Of a DNA stretch of 64,000 nucleotides, positions 62,201 to 64,000 are shown one piece after another (position 1 is the stretch's first letter; every line of letters begins with the position of its first letter). The translations under genes were made by a program, and so were the position numbers. Source of the stretch: Bemisia tabaci (lineage: Eukaryota; Arthropoda; Insecta; Hemiptera; Aleyrodidae); NCBI RefSeq assembly GCF_918797505.1, contig NC_092793.1, forward strand, positions 72,535,660-72,599,659, in the 5' to 3' direction. The notes below the pieces were generated by a model. It saw nothing but the letters and a program-made list of their open reading frames with translations. It made no database searches and was not told the DNA's origin.

Positions 62201-63939
62201 TCTATGGTATCCACCTTGCCTGTTTCTACGAGGGATGAAAGAACAGGAAACGACTGTTACCTCGGCTGAAGGCGCTCACTAGAGAAAGATGACTTAGGCA
62301 TCGAAAAGTGAAAAATAGCGGGGAAGAAAAAACCACAACCTATCGGCTCACGAGGTAAATTTTTGACAAGTTTTGTCGACGCCGGCTAATGCTGTCGAGA
62401 GAGTGATTTTTGATTGACGGCGGAAAATTGCTGGCCGTTGCACGCGAGACGCGATTATGACGTTGATGTTGCTCACGCCTTCCATTCAATAATGACTGAA
62501 GTCCAATCTTGTTTGAATAAAAACTCCGTCATTTTAAAATAAACGGTACCCGTAATAATCCTGGGGGAGAGTGCATCGATGATGCGTCGCGGTGCAGGTG
62601 TAACCTTGCCACCGGGCAAGGTTCTCGCATTAGCGACTCTCAAAATCAATAAATTACGGAAATACTTTCTCGGAAATTTGTGTTGCTTACATTGTCATTC
62701 AGCTAATGTAAAACTAAAAGAACGGGTAAAATACCTTTTCTTAAAGCTTTAATACGTTTGTATTAGAGAAGCGCTCGGCTTTTAGCTATGTAGGCGCGTT
62801 TTTAAGTTCCCTGAAAACGATGAGTACCGTTGAGATGTAAGAACTCGCTCACCAAAATTTCAACTATTAGTTTTGAGAAAACGACACTACCGCTAGCTAA
62901 AAAATAAATTATAGAAAAACGATTATCGTCTTCCGTGCCTTAATTGACTTCAGCATTAAATAAAGGCATCGCAGATTAATCTATTCTAAATATCCCTCCT
63001 TCATCTTGTTGTTGAGCTGCTGCGCTATGTAAACGCATTGCCACTAGTATACCAGAATTCTAGAGGCAGGTTGAAATCAAAAAGCGTTCCCTGTCAACTG
63101 AGCACTTAAAAATTCTTTTGATTTAAAGAACATTTTTAGAGGTTATATTTTGAATCTTTTGCAGACCTTTTGTTCAGATATGACAAATTTGATTTTACTT
63201 TATAAAAATTCCGAGCGTGTGCTACATATGCGAGTAGATAGGAACAATACCATTTTTATTAGGTTTACAATTACTATGAGAGAAAAGTGGAGAATGAAAA
63301 GTTTATAGAAAAACTGATGTTAAATTTTGAGCGCACGCTGAGTGACCTCATTTATACTTTAAGCAATATCTACGCACTGGATGAACAGTTCGTTGTTTCC
63401 CCCACAAAAGCTCGTAACTACATTTCAAAGTTGCCAAATTTTCCCTCACAACTTGAATGTTTACCAGGAGAATCCTGGTCTTTTCGAATTTAAAATTTCG
63501 CTGGCGTTTTTTCTGATCTCATGCAAAAATAAACAAAAAATCGATAAAAGCACTCAGGTATATTTTTGTAAAGAATTAAAATTTCTGAGTCAATTTTGCA
63601 ACCTTGGAATGGAGTTACGTCCCTTCGTAGGGAAACTACAAGTTTGTCCACGCGCATTTGACCAGAAGACTGACGGGAGTGCTTTGGACTGTTGGCCGGA
63701 CGCGGTCAGCGCCAGCGGTCAGCGAGCATGTGCTTGATGGTGTAAAAAAGACTTGGATACTAAGACCTGGTTTGTTGATTATTTTTTAATCATAGATGCG
63801 TGTAAACAGTGAAAAGCGATGGCGAGGGTGCACTGACCTGATTGTGGTCCAGTTGGATGATATGAGATCGTAATAGACTGATGAGGAATTCTGAGTTTCA
63901 CCACTGAGGTCCTGGTCTGGTTCGACGAAATCCAGCTCC
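52943..63939 (-). CDS. ndl: Nudel-like modular serine protease, 3' portion (5' end beyond window)
   Basis: In flies Nudel is secreted by follicle cells into the perivitelline space, starts the protease cascade that sets dorsoventral polarity, and is needed for eggshell stability. Exons in transcript order: 63838-63939, 61781-61888, 61091-61264, 59353-59639, 56051-56220, 52943-53218. All are GT-AG and phases agree. Numbered from the first full codon here, a linker contains the activation-peptide cysteine (LQCGVR, about residues 55-60) and the cleavage site SR|IVGG (83/84). The catalytic residues are His124 (SAGHC), Asp174 (NDISLLEL) and Ser273 (CLGDSGGP). Asp267 at pocket position 189 predicts cleavage after Arg/Lys. 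The expected disulfide cysteines are present. A six-cysteine LDLa repeat (336-368) follows and the frame stops 3 residues later. The ARLGALRRG and SPYEQ motifs and the order protease-then-LDLa favour Nudel over other trypsins. Fly Nudel continues much further, so this end is short. Confidence 0.82.
53282..54040. mobile_element. Composite CCAAGTAGCA-ended element in last Nudel-like intron
   Basis: CCCAAGTAGCAT at the left loosely pairs with CTACTTGAG at the right. The interior repeats GATAAAATCGCAATTTAT motifs. A second element (53374-53699) is nested and is bordered by about 75-85-bp direct repeats (53300-53373 and 53699-53775) starting AAAGTCGCGATATTT. Confidence 0.55.
53374..53699. mobile_element. 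326-bp MITE with CCAAGYAGCAC ends
   Basis: CCAAGCAGCACAGGTTGCAA pairs with TTGCACTGTGCTACTTGG. The AT-rich interior repeats ATTGCAATTTAAT-type motifs. Confidence 0.75.
54386..54470. repeat. Copy of the CACGAATAGTTGCATC repeat unit
   Basis: GTGCCTTCAATTTTGAACAT...GGAACACGAATAGTTGCATC resembles the units at 60346-60540. It sits directly beside the foldback mariner element; a second part continues at 55497-55550. Confidence 0.6.
54480..55480 (-). mobile_element. 1,001-bp foldback mariner-like element
   Basis: Two inverted arms of 377 bp (54480-54856 and 55104-55480) are about 97% identical by eye (roughly 11 mismatches) and flank a 247-bp core. Ends read GGCTGTCCCAAAAC, with TA next to each end (54478-54479, 55481-55482) as expected of Tc1/mariner insertion. 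The core is open on the minus strand and encodes a mariner N-terminal helix-turn-helix segment. The element sits in the last intron of the Nudel-like gene, in the same orientation as that gene's transcript. The near-identical arms imply a young element or arm homogenisation. Confidence 0.9.
54822..55103 (-). pseudogene. Mariner transposase fragment: N-terminal HTH only (93 codons)
   Basis: The protein contains [20 protein letters not shown], then [17 protein letters not shown] and GGRPSTS. This is the pattern of the Mos1/SETMAR-type first HTH followed by the GRP linker. The DDE/D catalytic domain and second HTH are absent: the frame enters the inverted-repeat arm and stops. It begins at ATG 55103; a second ATG (MSSPAEL) is 6 codons in. 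It may be dead, or it could still make a DNA-binding-only peptide. Confidence 0.8.
56051..56220 (-). CDS. ndl: Nudel-like exon: catalytic Ser
   Basis: The acceptor is a long pyrimidine tract ending TTTTTTAG; the donor is CCAG|GTGAGG. It encodes [23 protein letters not shown] and [15 protein letters not shown]. Confidence 0.95.
56357..56445. mobile_element. 89-bp perfect-looking hairpin
   Basis: TTGGACGTATTTATGCTAAA pairs with TTTAGCATAAATACGTCCAA; GGAACTATGT pairs with ACATAGTTC inside. Confidence 0.8.
56475..56727. mobile_element. A-family TA-type MITE, copy 10
   Basis: Ends CTGTGCCGTGCAAAGG and CTTCCTCAGCACGGCAG. In the intron between the Ser and Asp exons of the protease gene. Confidence 0.85.
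57070..57616. mobile_element. 547-bp MITE containing a nested MITE
   Basis: TGCGGGTCGATTATTGAAAT with ACAAAGCTATGGACAAAG pairs with CTTTGTCTATAGCTTTGTC and CAATAACCGGCCCGCAG. Interrupted by 57219-57476. Confidence 0.75.
57219..57476. mobile_element. Nested 258-bp MITE
   Basis: AGGGTGGAGCGATTTCGACT pairs with AGTCGAAATCGCTCCACCCT exactly. CTA sits at both flanks. Confidence 0.83.
58352..58504. mobile_element. Palindromic hAT-type MITE, copy 7 (Nudel-like intron)
   Basis: A diverged copy between the Asp and Ser exons of the protease gene. Flanks ATACTTGG (58344-58351) and ATACTCGG (58505-58512) match at 7 of 8. Confidence 0.85.
58809..59029. mobile_element. A-family MITE, copy 11 (degraded)
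   Basis: Left end CTGTCATGCTGAGG and a right end that has lost the GCACGG terminus. The conserved GGCAACTCTCGAATGTTC box remains. Confidence 0.75.
59052..59293. mobile_element. A-family TA-type MITE, copy 12
   Basis: Ends CTGCCGTGCTGAGG and CTTAGCACGGTAG. It lies 22 bp from copy 11 and about 60 bp from the splice donor side of the catalytic-Asp exon. Confidence 0.85.
59353..59639 (-). CDS. ndl: Nudel-like exon: catalytic Asp
   Basis: Acceptor CTGACTGTGCAG, donor TTCC|GTGAGT. It encodes [29 protein letters not shown], the Asp motif [14 protein letters not shown] and CTVVGWG. Clearly GC-richer than the surrounding sequence. Confidence 0.95.
59887..60225. repeat. 165-bp tandem duplication with a third partial unit
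   Basis: AACATTGGTAAAAAACAAT recurs with 165-bp spacing; AGCGTAAGAAAAGTAAACC and CATTTCATGACGTG recur likewise. A decayed third unit runs to about 60320. It lies in a protease-gene intron. Confidence 0.85.
60346..60540. repeat. Short tandem units (CACGAATAGCTGCATCCAAG)
   Basis: Three units, each pairing an ACGAATAGYTRCATC box with a GCGCCTTCAATT box, about 65-85 bp apart. Confidence 0.75.
60842..61004. mobile_element. Palindromic hAT-type MITE, copy 8 (Nudel-like intron)
   Basis: A diverged copy ending about 86 bp from the splice donor of the catalytic-His exon (61091). No clear duplication remains. Confidence 0.8.
61091..61264 (-). CDS. ndl: Nudel-like exon: cleavage site and catalytic His
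   Basis: Acceptor CCTTTCCAG, donor ACAA|GTAAGA. It encodes [23 protein letters not shown] and LLSAGHCFY. The longer open frame over the same bases (60951-61295) is a shadow in another frame. Confidence 0.93.
61781..61888 (-). CDS. ndl: Nudel-like exon: activation-peptide cysteines
   Basis: Acceptor GATTGCAG, donor GGAA|GTAAGT. It encodes [20 protein letters not shown]: cysteines typical of the region just before a trypsin domain, with CGVR supplying the Cys that tethers the activation peptide to the catalytic domain. Confidence 0.8.
61889..63385. other. Nudel-like intron, nothing recognised
   Basis: About 1.5 kb of the intron between the first two exons in the window. No exon or element seen apart from the R-family copy that follows. 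Confidence 0.5.
63386..63652. mobile_element. R-family MITE, copy 3
   Basis: Inverted AGCTCGTAACTACATTTCAA against CCTTGGAATGGAGTTACG, with the same AT-rich interior as the 19653 copy. It ends about 185 bp from the first Nudel-like exon in the window. Confidence 0.75.
63838..63939 (-). CDS. ndl: Nudel-like exon (first in window)
   Basis: Acceptor TTTCTCAACAG, donor AATCAG|GTCAGT. It encodes an acidic, Ser/Asn-rich linker (33 codons, two NxS/T sites) with no catalytic motif. It is assigned by matching phase and direction to the next exon, so it is less certain than the others. Confidence 0.65.
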
Positions 63940-64000
63940 CTGTTGAGAAAAATGAGTTAAATATGAATTCAATTTACGGACATCTCCGCCCATTGCACGC

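Overview
The window is eukaryotic nuclear DNA from an insect. It is AT-rich, its genes are split by GT-AG introns, and much of it is small non-autonomous DNA transposons (MITEs). The two genes I can identify are a cyclase-associated protein with insect-type sequence and a serine protease matching Nudel, an eggshell/dorsoventral-axis protease. The load of short terminal-inverted-repeat elements would suit a hemipteran such as a whitefly. That species-level guess is inference, not something I could test.

Layout. (1) 1-38.7 kb holds no recognisable protein-coding gene. It contains a TA-target MITE family whose ends read CTGCCGTGCTAAGGAA, a fully palindromic 165-bp hAT-type MITE family with 8-bp target-site duplications, several other foldback families, a complete 853-bp hAT-like element with a perfect 8-bp duplication, a 279-bp tandem duplication, nested insertions and a compact cluster of GC-rich hairpins. 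(2) 38,732-49,168 (+) is a complete cyclase-associated protein gene (capulet/CAP1): eight coding exons, 418 codons, every splice phase consistent. (3) 49.2-52.9 kb is the convergent intergenic region. (4) 63,939-52,943 (-) is the 3' part of a Nudel-like gene: six exons encode a linker, a complete trypsin-like domain with His/Asp/Ser and the D189 pocket residue, and one LDL-receptor class A repeat, followed at once by a stop codon. The 5' part lies beyond the window. Its last intron holds a young 1,001-bp foldback mariner-like element that keeps only the N-terminal helix-turn-helix part of the transposase.

The two genes are not functionally linked. CAP is a cytoplasmic actin-turnover factor. 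Nudel acts outside the cell, in the egg's perivitelline space. They are convergent, with about 3.8 kb between stop codons.

I found no new multi-gene system. The points most worth checking are the HTH-only foldback mariner element, the stop right after the LDLa repeat in the Nudel-like gene, the hAT MITE family with readable duplications, the close A-family pairs, the nested insertions, and a short sequence box shared between otherwise different elements.
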